Shown here: piece after piece, positions 1 to 12,315 of the stretch
How positions within the stretch are numbered: the stretch's first letter is position 1
How the letters are laid out: each line of letters begins with the position of its first letter
From: Stenopsyche tienmushanensis
Lineage: Eukaryota > Arthropoda > Insecta > Trichoptera > Stenopsychidae
Reading direction: 5' to 3'
Length of the DNA: 64,000 bases
NCBI GenBank assembly: GCA_008973525.1
Contig: WACJ01000129.1
Span: 806,001-870,000 of the forward strand
Notes under the pieces: model-generated
The model's input: only the letters and a program-made list of their open reading frames with translations
Told to the model about the DNA's origin: nothing
Database searches by the model: none
Program-made: the position numbers and the translations under genes

Positions 1-522
1 ATGAAACGTTAAAAAACATCATATTTATCAGCGTGCGACACACTTAGATAAGACGTGATACGGATTGTATGTATTTTTTCTCGATATTTTAATATAAAAT
101 AATGAAAACATATCCGCGCGTTACGTTATTTTGCATAAAATGACAAATATCATCATGGTAAGTCATCAATAATAGAAAAATATCACTATGTGTTAATAAA
201 ACGTTTTTATAATGCTCAAAAACGCGGCGTTAAACAATAATTTTAGGAATCAATCAATGATTGTTAATTGGACCCGCTTATTATTTTATTAATATGTACT
301 TATAAAACTAAATGAGTAAATTAAAGCACGCCTCATCATTTTGTGAACAGTCCCCCGTCTATATTTTTAATTATGCGCGGCGTAGTCTACAGCTTGATGT
401 TTTGCATCAATCGCATATCAAAAAATCTGATTCCATATCGATCCTATTAACGAATATCACCATTTTTGTAAAACGTATTCATAGATTAACGATAAAAATA
501 ACAATCGTCGGAGTATATTTCA
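1..522. other. Left-edge flank, no gene seen
   Basis: AT-rich sequence downstream of the minus-strand arrestin gene. It probably includes that gene's 3' UTR. I see no coding exon, RNA gene or recognisable element in it. Confidence 0.5.
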
Positions 523-3228
523 TCATTTATTTTGATTCGGATGGTTGTGGTTGAAATTAAAAACTGGATATCGCGGAGAAAAAGCCGGAGCATGATCCCA
601 ACCCTCTCGTTCTTCTTCCATTCGCTTTTCTACGATGACCTCTTCGTACGTCGGCGGCGCTATAAAAATATAAACGCAAATAAGAATACATATATTCGAT
701 AGTCGTATTTTTCGGAAGCTCACGAATATGAACATACCAATATCTGCATAAGGAGGCGGCGGCGCACTCGATTGTACTGATGTCGTCGGCTGCGGAACCG
801 ATGTATTGTAAAACGGATGAGTACCGATCGTTACAGGAATGGTACATTTTGGATCTATATGCATCCCGGAAACGACTGCTCTTACCTGTTTAAAAAATGC
901 GTTTATGTATTTAATATACGTCTATAGAAATTTAGTATTTGAGCGATTATTAATTTTACCCTGACGACATATTGCACGGTAATAATGGATTTTATCATAT
1001 CGCTGGACGGCGGTAACGGCGGTACTCTTAGAGACATCATAATCAATTTTTGCTCGTTTGCTTCAACGCCACCTCCAGAACATTGTGCAACTTTTAAAGT
1101 CTCGTGTCTAGAATTATGGTACGGATAAGTTGCAAGGAATGTAATAGTCTAAAAGATAAAAAATCAAACATTTTTACAACGAAGATAAACAGTTATTTTA
1201 TCAGATATTCGACAAACCTTTACGAGGGAAGATTTAACGTCGATTATCTTCACTTTGCCGTCATTTTTTGCGTAGCACTTCAAATTTATGTCTTGTCCGG
1301 GAACGAATCCAGTGCACGGTATATCAATTGTGAGCGTCAATCTTCCTTTCTTTGAAAATAAAAAGTAGAACTCTTCGGAGAGCACTCGGTTAGCCGGCAT
1401 CTAAAATATACAAATTCATAGAATACGCTTTGTAAAACGTTTTATATACGGTGCAATATAAATATTGACGTCACCTGAAGGATCGGAAACAAATTTAGAT
1501 TTCCATTCGACAGCACCGTAAATGAAACCCTATAGCGTAGATCGAATTTCATCTTCCGGTTCATCGTGACTTTAGCCATATATCTAACGCATCCATATCT
1601 TCCTTCGAACGACGACGGCAAGCTCGCAGGGAGCGTGAAACTAAAATTAAAACTATGAAGACCGGGTTCGAGCTCAGTCGAATAGCCTGAAACATAAATC
1701 AGAATAGAGCCATTCATATGCAATAAATCGCACGCGGCAATCGAGATCATAAGTAATAAGTTCATACCGTGCGTCAAATCGCTCAACGTGTTGAAATATA
1801 TATCGTTTCCCGTAAAGTGAACTGTTCTACGATTCTTCCCGACTCCTTTATATTCATGAAACCTCACGGTAGACTCGCCGGATATTTTCAATGTCAGTGC
1901 TGAAATAAATTGAACATATATCTGTAGAAATATGTATTATTTTCAATGCGACCTGAGAAAATCCAGGCGCTTGATTCGTCCTTCAAACTACAATCCATAC
2001 GGGCTAAAAATAATTGCACATAAAATAAATAATGGCAGTTAAAATCTAATTAAATTTTATCTAAGATATCTATCGATTGCAAAATGTTTTTTTCAGCGCT
2101 TACGCGCCAATTTAGCCTGTCGATGAATCATGCGTCTTACAATAACAGCAATAGAAATATAAATTATTTACTAGTGATTTTCCAGCATGTGTTGCAATGC
2201 AACGTCTCACATAACAAACAATATTTTTACTATGCCTATGTTATTCCCACAAATGTAAACAATAAGTCGACAAAGTTTTATCGCAATCTGATCAACGGTA
2301 TGGCAGCGCATTACATACGAACAAACAGAGATTAATTTTTATATATTAAATATAATTGAAACATTTGCCATATGTTATTTTCATAGTCATTTTTTATTTA
2401 GTTTAAATCGTACGCGCGCCAAACAAACAATATAAATGCCGGAAAATTATCACGGGAATATATATGAACGTGTTATCAAACGACGCCTTTATCTTTCTTA
2501 TTAACAAGGTTCAAACAATGATAACAAATTTTCAGTTCCATATTAAGATTTAAACGCGAGAGCATGTAGCCTTCTAGAGGAAAATGACCTACGATACGAG
2601 GGTCAGTGTGAAAATGAGCATCTGTATGTGTTTCCTTTTTAATATGGACGTTTCTCAGTAAACTGGGCAAGTCGTCTTTTTCTGAAAAAACGATACAGAG
2701 GACTGTTGTCCGTGTCAAGGGACTGTATTTAAATAAAAAATATTCAACTTATATTACTTATTAAGTTTAATTAAAAATATTGTATCGTATCAAAGAATTT
2801 GATTGATTTCTAACGCTATTGTTTTAATCGACTATGGTGACACACCAGGGAACTGTTTTTGATGTAATAAAATTGATTTAAATGGATACTATCTGCTGAG
2901 CATAGTAAAATTAAGTTTTTATCGTTTATAATCAACTAAGAAATGAATAATATTTATACTTTTTCATACAATATTGACCGATACTGAGAAACACCAGTTT
3001 AAAATAATTTATAAATTTAAAAAAAGCATGTATCATGATCTTGCATTATCATTTAGATGTGATATGCAATGTCATAGTGGATGATTGAATTAATAAATTT
3101 TTAAATATACCATCGCAGGACTTTTTTTTCTCCATCGTTAAGTGTATAGAACCGGTGACCGTCTCTCCTGCATAAAATACACCTTCCGGTCGATGATTGA
3201 ACGCTATTATGCAGTTTTTCAGGGCCAT
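523..3228 (-). CDS. Arrestin domain-containing protein, PPxY-bearing (paralogue A)
   Basis: Alpha-arrestin of the ARRDC type, expected to act as an adaptor linking membrane cargo to Nedd4-family ubiquitin ligases. Exons, in transcript order: 3228-3111, 1899-1768, 1686-1475, 1400-1224, 1148-960, 885-738, 659-523. All junctions are GT-AG, phases agree, and the product is about 370 aa. The N-terminal arrestin domain shows the LPASLPSSFEG signature in exon 3; the C-terminal domain starts in exon 4 with GFVPGQDINLKC. The tail carries two PPxY motifs, PPPPYADI at the end of exon 6 and PPTYEEV at the start of exon 7, the known docking sites for WW domains. It lacks the Cys cluster that paralogue B has at the start of exon 4. 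A second arrestin gene lies divergently 2.2 kb away. Family assignment is firm; orthology to one vertebrate ARRDC is not. Confidence 0.9.
2171..2350 (-). mobile_element. Short Helitron-like fragment in intron 1 of arrestin A
   Basis: Starts with CTAG at 2171 followed by a GCATGTGTTGC-type hairpin segment, and ends near 2350 with an AAGTTTTATCGCAATC...TTTTATATATTAA tail. Read on the minus strand this is a Helitron 5' tail and a CTAG 3' end. The same head and tail occur at 4457-5196, 14512-14890 and 50276-53233. The 5' TC is mutated. Confidence 0.6.
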
Positions 3229-3899
3229 TTTGAGCGAAATCTATCGTGGAACACTTGTATGGTATGTGTCGATTGGCGCTAAAGACTGACTAAAAAATAC
3301 ACAATTTTATCCGCGTCAAATGATATCTTATCTCTTACGCTGGAGATAAATCTTCATATCGTCATTATTTTCAATTATGATCAAACAATGAAATAGTGTG
3401 ATAAAAGCTTTTTCATCGACGATGAATCACTGATATTTAGAAGGACTTTGGTATTTAAGTCTTTAAGACTATATTTCTCATCGTCGTGCGTATTACAGAG
3501 CATTAAAATGAAATATCTAAACAAAATACTGATAAAACTACCAATTAATACAGCATTTTTACGACAAGTTAAACCTTTTTCATTTCAATTTATTCTTTTT
3601 CATTTTAAGTTATTAAACTGTCAGATGTCAGATTAAATGCTTTATATGCTCCAAATTAAATCTGTTATGACTGTGTGCGTAATAGACCAGGTTGGCATCC
3701 CTGTGCTTTGCAATTTCCGCATCCAACTGTCACTTTTATTCGTCTTAATGTTTTCGTATTTGGCAAATTTAAACACATCTTTGTACACACATGTACTAAA
3801 TATGCCACTGTCAACAGATTTGTCAGGTTGGTAGCACTCCACATCTATAATTCTTCTTCTTCTTTACATTTTCATGAATATTTGCAAACTTTAAACACG
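3229..3899. promoter_or_regulatory. Upstream flank of arrestin A, no gene seen
   Basis: Sequence 5' of the minus-strand arrestin gene, expected to hold its promoter and 5' UTR. Overlapping short open frames on both strands near 3640-3990 have no recognisable product. No specific regulatory motif could be supported. Confidence 0.3.
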
Positions 3900-4320
3900 T
3901 CTTTACGCAGAGCCGTAATAAGGGTATTAAGCGCCCATGGCAAGTATCTAACTTTCGCCCCCTCCCCCCGGAATTCCAATTTTTTTTAAAAGTTAACTAA
4001 TACTATTATAAATGCAATGTTTTAAATACTATTATAATGTATGTTTTAAAATAGTATACAAAGATAGTCCCAAAAGTAACCGACCTAACGTATAGATGAG
4101 GATTACTGCTTTAAAAAAAAGCTATAATATACCGTGTCTAGACGCTACGTTGCTTCCGTGATCGTACAGATCATAGAAAATGCCGGAAAAAGCCTTAAAA
4201 TAAGACGGAATGGCCGCAAGGTTTGTATGTCCAATCGGTCCGCTTTTCGGATCGTTGATATGACGAATGAGCACCTTGCTATCAGATGCCATACCTGAAT
4301 ATGTCTAAAAAAAAACGTCA
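3900..4320 (-). repeat. Unclassified dispersed repeat, copy 1
   Basis: On the minus strand, from about 4300, an open frame begins MASDSKVLIRH and contains GPIGHTNLAAIPSYF and FYDLYDHGSN. Further on, near 3970-3905, comes a TTAGATACTTGCC segment. The same order of segments is found at 11385-11645 on the plus strand, including about ten bases upstream of the start codon. The two copies differ mostly by amino-acid-changing substitutions, as expected of a decaying transposon rather than a conserved exon. I do not recognise the family. Confidence 0.55.
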
Positions 4321-4456
4321 CGGGCGCAACTGGGCTTGGGACACAAAACGCAGAATACCGTCCCAGTCGAGAGTTGTACATGCTTTTTATTTTACTCAAT
4401 CATTCTACTTTAAATGAACCAACACTGATTGACTCTGTCCGTTTTTTTATAATATA

Positions 4457-5196
4457 CTAGCGAATACCCGGCATGCGTTGCGATGCCACACTTAAAGATA
4501 TAAAGTTTATGTATTTTAATTCAGTTTATTTGAATGATTTTATATATTTTTAATTACATTGAAAAACGGGTATATGATCGCGCTTAGTTGAGAGGTACAT
4601 TAAGATTTCAAATATATATTTTTCCGATACTTCGAGTCTCCTGTCGGACTCATGCACGCGGAATAGTTGTCGGCGCCTTAGTGATGCTCCTTGTAAGCAT
4701 CTTCTGTCCAATGCTATGTTGGACTATGCATTGCCGTCGCTTCGTAGTAATTTTTTTGCGTGGTTATTGATGCCTTACTCGCTTTTAGAATACACGAATA
4801 ATTGATTTGTTTATTTATTTATTTGGAGACGCACATATTAGATGTGGTTGCTTAGCCACACGCGCTTAGAAATAAAGACAATAGTAGAGCCTGGCGATGT
4901 ATTGCTGTGGAGCTGAGAGGTTAGGATCCATGCGCATACGTGCGCTCTCCCTCACCTCGAAAAGCAACCGTCTTCCTCTCCGTGCCCCGCGGTCCTGCCC
5001 CACCGCAAGCCTCATCGTTCCGCGACCATCGCCGACTCGCAGCCACGCTTCACTTCACCAGAGCATGCCATTACCGCCTCTCGGCATAGTTGACAAAAGG
5101 CTTTGTTTACCTTAGCAACCAGATCGGACAGACAGACAAAAATCGGATAGATGAACAGACGGAAATCCGATACACATTGATTTATATATATATAGA
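4457..5196 (-). mobile_element. Non-autonomous Helitron
   Basis: Read on the minus strand, the element begins TCTATATATATATAAATC at 5196 after an A and ends in CTAG at 4457, followed by T, which is the A^T insertion pattern of Helitrons. The 3' end carries a short hairpin, GGCAT...ATGCC, at 4470-4487. It has no coding capacity. Its 5' end lies 267 bp from the start codon of arrestin B. Confidence 0.7.
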
Positions 5197-5463
5197 TATG
5201 ACTGACAATTGATTTAAATTTTAAAAAAATCTTTATTAAATTCATAAAATTGATTCGCTTAATTTATTAATATATATATTATGCATTTAAATATTTAATT
5301 TATTTAATTAAAATGTCTCAAAAATGAAATAACGCATTTAATAGTTGCGCAAAGTATCCTCAATTTGTTTCACATTGCTTAATGGGCGTTTTTATTGTGG
5401 ACTGGCAGCACTGTGAGGCTGACGTGAGATCTGGGCCGGCTCGCTGCGAACAGAGGAGCAAAA

Positions 5464-8400
5464 ATGGGGCTCAAAGAATGTGTGATTATGCTAGATAACC
5501 AGTGGAGCACTTACTATCCCGGCCAAACTATCAATGGATGCGTCAACTACACCTTCGATACTCCCAAAAAAGTTAGAGGTGCATATCTAATTTCCATTTT
5601 ACGGACAGCGCCTAATTTAGGAGTTACCTCATCGGTAACTTTCAAATTAAATTGTCAATGCCCCCTGGAATGATGTCATCTTTAATATTTCGGGAATGAA
5701 ATGAATTACCTAAACTAAATGATAGCTTTTATATATATATATATATATATATAAAGTAATGTTTCGGCCTTGTAATTGTCGACCGGCTATATTTAGTCAT
5801 AATTTTTTACGAACAATTAACGGATTCATTTACTAATTGTTTTTTGTATTTACGTCCTTTGACTCATACGTAAATGTATTTTAACACTTGTTCTTCTGTT
5901 ACTATGCAATTTTCCTCCAACATGAAAATGATATTTGTTATATTTTGACGTTTTTCACTATTGATCGATGAATTGAATATAACCTCGATTAACGTTGTTT
6001 CCTTTTAATTGCCAGCGAATTTAGAGATATTAGAAATTGGGTAAAAAGTTGTTTGACTTATATACAAGGTCTTTCAATAGGAACGCTTGAAATTTGTTAA
6101 GTTATAGCAGCCATGTTATTAAAACAAAGTCTTCCTCCCTCTGGCTCCCCCCCCCTGGTGGTAGAAGAAGGATAGCTAAAATCGGTTTTCTTCGTTTTTT
6201 ATTACAATAAGCACAGTTACAGTTCTGATAAATTATTTATATTTTATTCATACATATTTATAATTCTAATTAGTGCTATATCGTTCATATAGTAGTTTGA
6301 TATGATTATTTTTCTTTAGGTGTTCACATTCAATTCAGAGGTGCAGCTGCAACATTATGGACTGAGAACGTAAATAGAAAAAATGCCGATGGACAAACTT
6401 CACAAGTTACAGTCAATCATACTGCTGATGAGGAATACTTCAGTATTTCTTATTATCTGGTTGGAAGTAAAGCCGGTATGCATTTTTATATATTAAAACT
6501 CGTACAAAAAAAACGACACTTTTAATAATTATTCTATAAAATGAACCGTTTAAAGGTAACGAAATTGAAATTCCGGCCGGAACTCATTCGTATCCGTTCA
6601 CTTGTGCTCTTCCTCCGACTCTTCCATCGTCGTTTGAAGGGGAATTTGGACACGTACGTTACACAATCAAGACTACCTTGGATAGACCGTGGAAATTCGA
6701 TCATGAGACTAAAATGGCTTTCACCGTTGTCTCCCATATGGACTTGAATACAATACCTAAATGCAAGGTCAGTACGGAAGCTTAAGAAAAGAAGATTGGA
6801 ACATTTTTATGGCAATGTGAATTAATTCAATGCTTTGTAGGAACCTATTCGAATTCACATGGAAAAAACCTTTTGTTGCTGTTGGTGTAAATCTGGCCCA
6901 TTAAACATTGATGTGGGGCTCCCCGTAGCAGGTTATTGTCCAGGTCAAACCATGCCGATTGATGTTATTTGTGAAAATGGCAGCAGCGTCGATGTTGATA
7001 ACATCATAATTAAGCTTCTAAAGGTATTATGCATTTTGTTTATTTAGCAGGTTGCTTTATATGATAGAATTAGGTGTTCATTAACACTTTACAGTCCAGG
7101 TGTTCCGCGCTAAACTTGGCCCAAAGCTGTGCCAATTTTGCAAGAAATTGCTGAAACTGCAGATAAAATGCAGAAAGTATTACTTTTTGACTTGTATGAA
7201 CAGTTGTTTCGTTGAATTTGATACTTGTCGGCTGAGAAAAAAATACTCCTATGCCGTATCAGGGGTCTTTTTTCTGGACCTCTTGGCCACAAGGACTTGA
7301 TAGCCAGTCCCGGTGTCTTTACGGCATTTGACATTTATCACCAGGTTTAGTTCAGTGAAAGCAAAGCTTGCAACTCTTCTTTGACCCTTTCAGAACAACA
7401 TGGAGCTTTCCATTTAGTCAGGATTCATCGGGGCTTAACGTCGATGCTCGAATATGACCTTGACAATAGTTAGATATCGTTAACCTTTTCGTTAGTGAGC
7501 AAATTTAAAATCGATGAAGTCGTTGATGTCATAATCACTTTACACCGATTACTTTCTGTCAGCTCCTAATCAGCGTAAGACAATCTTCAATTCGAGGCAG
7601 AGTCAATTGCAAATGAACACTTGATAGTGCATACAAGACCACTTTATTTCTTTACATAAACAATGCACAAAAAATCGATTCAAGTGCTCCTCCTTTAGAA
7701 GGAAATGATAATTGGACAAAGACTCATTCAACACGCAGCGAAGAACAGCAAGCAGTTAAATAAACAAACACTCTCGATAAGACACAATATTCGGTCGTTT
7801 CTTTGCGTAAACAAATAACACTTGAAATCGAAATCATTATAAGTCGATAAATTTGGGCTTAACGATCTATACAATCATGCGATGCATATGAAGAAGCTAT
7901 CCGTCTCAGTCTCCCGAAACTGCGCTAAGTTCTCTTTGTCTCTGTCCGTCTCGGAGCTTCAATGCACAAGAGTGCTCTTTCTGAATAGTGAAGGTCAAAA
8001 CGGATATTTCCGTAAGTACTCACGAAAAGGTTAATGTAAGAAATAGAATAGTACAGTGGTGTTTATCGTAAATAAGCTCTTACGCAGCAGAGCCTTTCAA
8101 GTGCAAGGGGTTGATATTGTGTTGATATTTTAAACAAAACAACTAATTTCCTTTCTAATAATCACAATTAATTTTCAAGCGGTTCAAATGAATAATTCAT
8201 TTTACAGATTGTGAAATTTCGATGTCACAAGCCAACTAGTGAGAGCAAAACAACAACTGTTACCATAGCCGAAGTAGTGATGGATTCTGTGGTTGGAAAT
8301 TCAACAAAAAACATGTGTAAGGTTTTAGAAATTCCGCCGCTACCACCATCCAATCTACTAAATTGCAGCATCATTGATTTAGATTACGAGTTGACAGTAC

Positions 8401-9062
8401 GTAGTGCAAATTCATTTATCTTTAATACACGCATTATCATATAATCATATATTCCTTTCATTTTCAGATAAATTGTTCCGTGTCAGGGCCTCATATGGAT
8501 TTGGATGATACCTATCCAATTACAATCGGAACTGTTCCGATCGTAGGATACAATCCTCCGCCGCCTACCGGAGAAACCATTACATCATTGCCCGATGTCC
8601 CTCCAGGTGGCCAAGTCGCCGCAGATTCACCTCTATTACCAGCTCCCGGCGGTCAATTTCCACCAAATCCCGCTTATCCTTATCCATCACAACCACAATA
8701 TCCTCCGTCCGGCGGTGATCCTTCTAACCAACCGCCACAAGGACCTTATCCTCCTCCGGCTGGATATCCATATGCTATGCCGCCGAGTGCTCCTATGCCC
8801 GGCGACAATGGACCCAATGCTCCTCATCAAATATATCCTACACTCGGTAAAAAAATATTTGATTCAAATCTAATTAATATGCGCTTGATTGAATGAAAAT
8901 TTCATTTTATAAATTTGGATTGCAGCTCAACCAGTTTTTCGAGAGGGTCAATTCGCCGCAAGAAGCATCCACGATGCGAATGACAATCAGCACACTCAAA
9001 TGATTGGCGGAATGACTTTTGCTCCGAGGTACCCGACATACGGATTCGTGGCACCGCAATAA
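5464..9062 (+). CDS. Arrestin domain-containing protein without PPxY (paralogue B)
   Basis: Second alpha-arrestin (ARRDC2/3-like). Exons: 5464-5578, 6320-6475, 6556-6767, 6841-7023, 8208-8396, 8468-8846, 8926-9062. Phases match throughout and give about 456 aa. The N-terminal arrestin domain includes LPPTLPSSFEG in exon 3. Exon 4 opens with KTFCCCWCKSGP, a Cys-rich segment typical of insect and vertebrate ARRDC proteins. Exon 5 carries IPPLPPSNLLNC. The tail in exon 6 is rich in Pro, Gly and Tyr (PAYPYPSQPQYPPSG) but contains no canonical PPxY, unlike the divergent paralogue A. Exons 3 and 5 have the same lengths as in paralogue A. Arrestin-family membership is certain; loss of direct Nedd4 docking is an inference from the missing motif. 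Confidence 0.92.
5730..5753. repeat. (AT)n microsatellite in intron 1 of arrestin B
   Basis: A run of about 11 to 12 AT units is visible. Confidence 0.9.
7735..8025. repeat. About 280-bp dispersed repeat, copy 1 (arrestin B intron 4)
   Basis: Nearly identical to 38030-38310 in the same orientation, with shared segments such as TTTGCGTAAACAAATAACAC, CGATCTATACAATCATGCG and GAAGGTCAAAACGGATAT. No terminal repeats or coding capacity seen. Family unknown. Confidence 0.75.
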
Positions 9063-9572
9063 ATTCATAAGAAGAGCATGATACTTGCTATATACAGTAA
9101 ATATATAATGTTTTTCATTATTATCCGTACGGTCTTCTCCCGTTATTGAAATAATAGACCAATATTATACCAACAATGAAGGCGAGACCTATCAAAGTTT
9201 CGTTTTAACGTTAGCTCTTAATAATCGCTCATAAGACGACCAAAATATGCATTTGGGGAGAGCCTTTGCGGATAATAGAAAACCTTTTTTTATTCTTTTT
9301 TTTTATATAATTATTTAACAATGTTTATGATATATGCGGTTTATTTTAAAAGTGTTTTATATATTATTATATGGAAATAATTCTCTTATAGGGCTGTGTG
9401 TATTTAATCGTATTATATCCTAATAATCTCATTTACAAGAATTTTTATGCGTTATGTTTTTCTCATTATATGTTATATTCAAACGTTCTTCCATTTTATA
9501 ACCATTTAAAGGACGCACATTTTTTCATCATTTACAATGATTTACAATACTGTGCAAAAATATATATTAATA

Positions 9573-10098
9573 TTGGGTGTGTGAATAAGTTCTCGCCGTT
9601 TTTTGTGAAATCCTCTATTTTAAACAAGTCGATTAAAATATTGCCCATCGCTAGCTTCTACTTTTGCTCATATTTGCGATAATCAGACGGTGCAATGTCA
9701 GGAGAATACGACGGGTGGGGTATAACTTCCCATTTCATCGCTTCCAGATAGATTTTGGCCACTGATGCGACATGCGGGCTAGCGTTGGCTTGATAAAAAA
9801 TAACCTTATCGTGTCTTCGGGCATATTATAATCGTTATTTCTTCAATGACGGGCTCAAACGCATCAATTGCTTTTGGTAGAGATCTTCTGTGATGGTTTG
9901 ATTGGGTCGGAGCAGCTCACAATACACTACGTCCAGCTAATCTTAACCAAATACAGAGAATGAGGTTGGAAACATGGATTCTATGTGCTTCAACTGCAGA
10001 TTTATTTTGAATAAAGTAGTGCAGTAAAATTCCCTGCTAATATGGTTGTTATACTGCCGTCCGATAGCGAAACGGCAGGAACTTATTCACACACCCCA
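9573..10098 (-). mobile_element. Internally deleted mariner transposon
   Basis: Bounded by TA dinucleotides, with inverted ends TTGGGTGTGTGAATAAGTT on the left and the complement of AACTTATTCACACACCCC on the right. Between about 9640 and 9790 the minus strand encodes the C-terminal end of a mariner transposase with NASPHVA and IPHPSYSPDIAPSDY; the final D of the catalytic triad lies in the last motif. The N-terminal half of the transposase is gone. The same ends occur in introns at 19.6, 32.1 and 34.8 kb. Confidence 0.85.
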
Positions 10099-11384
10099 TA
10101 GTTTGTAAATAATATTTTTTTATTCAAGCAAATAAGTTAATTTACTAATTATACATACATTTATTATTTAAAACATTGTCTTAAAGACACAAAACATTGA
10201 TCTTTTACAATCAATAAAATGATATTCGAATATAAGGTGCTACTAATTGAATTGAGTTAATTAATAGTAGGGATTTATTTCTTTAAAATAGCCAGGCATT
10301 TAAATTAATATTAATTTTGAGTAGTTAGAGATAATATATGCAGATATTTGCTACTCACGTTTAAAACATATACAGTCATTTTATCGATAAGATTGGATAT
10401 GAAAGACTCGCGATTGGTAAAAACAGTAAACATACACTTATTTATCAAGTTCTGCCGACGACGCTAACAAACTGATTTAAGATCTTTTTATACCAAATAT
10501 AATAGGCAGCCAGTCCCAGAAGCAACTGTGATATTTTTCAATTAATCCTCATTTATTTTTATTGACGGTCAATTCATCGTATTATAATAACCGCGTCGAG
10601 CATTTCTTGGATTGTAATCGATATAGCGGGCTGCGCATTGCTTTAACAAAATCATTATCTCATCGAGCAACGATGTCTATTAAGGTATCTTTTTATACTC
10701 ATTTTATGCCGTTTAGTATTTTATACGCCTTTACACGGTTTCTATGAATTTTGAATTATACTGTAAATACGAATTGAATACAATTCACTTCAGGTGCTAA
10801 ATAGAAGTCGTACACGTGATTCTCACAATAGGCAGCAAATACCATTTTTAAAATCATATTTGCTTAATTAAATGGGTGCCTTTAGGATATATAATCTTTT
10901 ACTATGTAAACTCTAGAATAAACAAACAAATGTATTGATATTTTATAAAATTTGTATGAGTTATGGTTACTTTTCTAAATTTGCTTTTATATATTATTGT
11001 CCGCTTTAAAAATTATACGTAACTTGTATTTAGAGTATTTATAAATGTTTGCTTTTATTTGGATATTTAAATTAATAAAAAAGCAGAATATGTTAAGCGA
11101 TTTTTTTTGTTTACAAACCTGAATCCCGCTAAAAACATAGCGTCCTAGTTTATGGGACATTTCCACCTTTCAACAACTTTTATTGCCGCGTGTGTTTTCA
11201 ATGAAGGTATCACCTTTCTACTGCGTATGATGCGCATCACAATTGGACCGCAAGCAAAAATATTTGTCAATAAAAAGGATATAGTGCACGTGAAAAAAGC
11301 TGATTTCTTCGTTATCGCCCATCCGATCGGTCTTCTTTGGATAACTTTGTTTTATAATAAGAGTTCTTAATCGTTCTGTAGACA
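10099..11384. other. Intergenic, mostly featureless; possible transposase scrap
   Basis: AT-rich. The only notable open frame is at 11152-11370 (72 aa), with ACVFNEGITFLLRMM followed by TIGPQAKIF. It resembles the FNxG region of decayed transposases and abuts an unclassified repeat at 11385. I cannot assign it. Confidence 0.3.
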
Positions 11385-11645
11385 TGTTCAGATATGGCGT
11401 TCGATTGCAAGGCGCTCATTCGTCACATCAGCAGTCTGAAATGCGGACCGGTTGGACATACGAACCTTATGGCCACTCCATTCTATTTTAGAGCTTTTTA
11501 TGATATTTTCTATGATCTGTACGATCAAAGAAGCAACTATAAAGCAATAATAAATTGTATTTCCAAGAGGGAGAGGCGGAAGTTAGATACTTGCCACGAG
11601 CACTTCATACCCTTGTTACGACTCTGCCATCAAGCTCATAAATCA
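11385..11645 (+). repeat. Unclassified dispersed repeat, copy 2
   Basis: Counterpart of 3900-4320 in the opposite orientation. The frame from 11394 reads MAFDCKALIRH and then GPVGHTNLMATPFYF and FYDLYDQRSN; the GTTAGATACTTGCC segment follows near 11580. Confidence 0.55.
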
Positions 11646-11924
11646 ACAAAAATGTAATGTGCATGCATGATTGTTTGAACTCTGATCGAGGGTTGAGTGT
11701 CATATGGATAGCAGAAATGCTAAACATGACCAAAATAACTGTCTATCACATTGTAACGAAAGATTTTAACATAAAAAGGTGTGTGCCAAACTGATTCCAA
11801 GCCTTCGTTGTCAACAATTTTCTGACTAGGTTTCTGCACCCCATTGGTTCCCAGTCTCCCTACAATCCTGACCTTGCTCCCACAGACTTGCTTAAAACTC
11901 AGACCAAGAAGGTCGAATGTGGAC

Positions 11925-12090
11925 TATTCTCGCGAAAAATGTGGGAGTACGATGTTGATTTCCTCATTTACATCAACAGGGAAAAGCTCTGGAAGACCAT
12001 GTTGGAGATAGGGATTGAGGGAGCTGGTGAGGCTATCGAGGATATGTGTACGCGGATTTGTTAATGAAGTAAGTGCCCAACAGTGCTCTA
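11925..12090 (+). mobile_element. RTE-type retrotransposon scrap
   Basis: Translated in pieces it gives KMWEYDVDF and INREKLWKTMLEIGI, matching the reverse transcriptase of the longer RTE-like copy at 43.1-45.6 kb (KMWEYGVDL, INREKLWRTMLEMRI). Frameshifted and truncated. Confidence 0.7.
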
Positions 12091-12315
12091 TCTCACCCGA
12101 TTCACCACTACAGGATTTTGAAGGGATCTTTCATTTTGAATTACTGCCAAATAATGAATTAATTACTACAGATGTGCATTGTCACTCATCAATAGACACA
12201 ACGTCATCTTGCACCACAACAGCATGAGACTCAATTCAGTTAAAAATACCAGCTTTAAATATAAAAATCGTAATCCAATTCATTTATTACAATCATAGTA
12301 TTCACATACAAAACA

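Noticed and set aside
523..847. Overlapping minus-strand frames that read through 660-737
   Set aside because: The interval is a 78-base intron whose length is a multiple of three, so the frame stays open by chance; splice sites and the PPTY exon support splicing.
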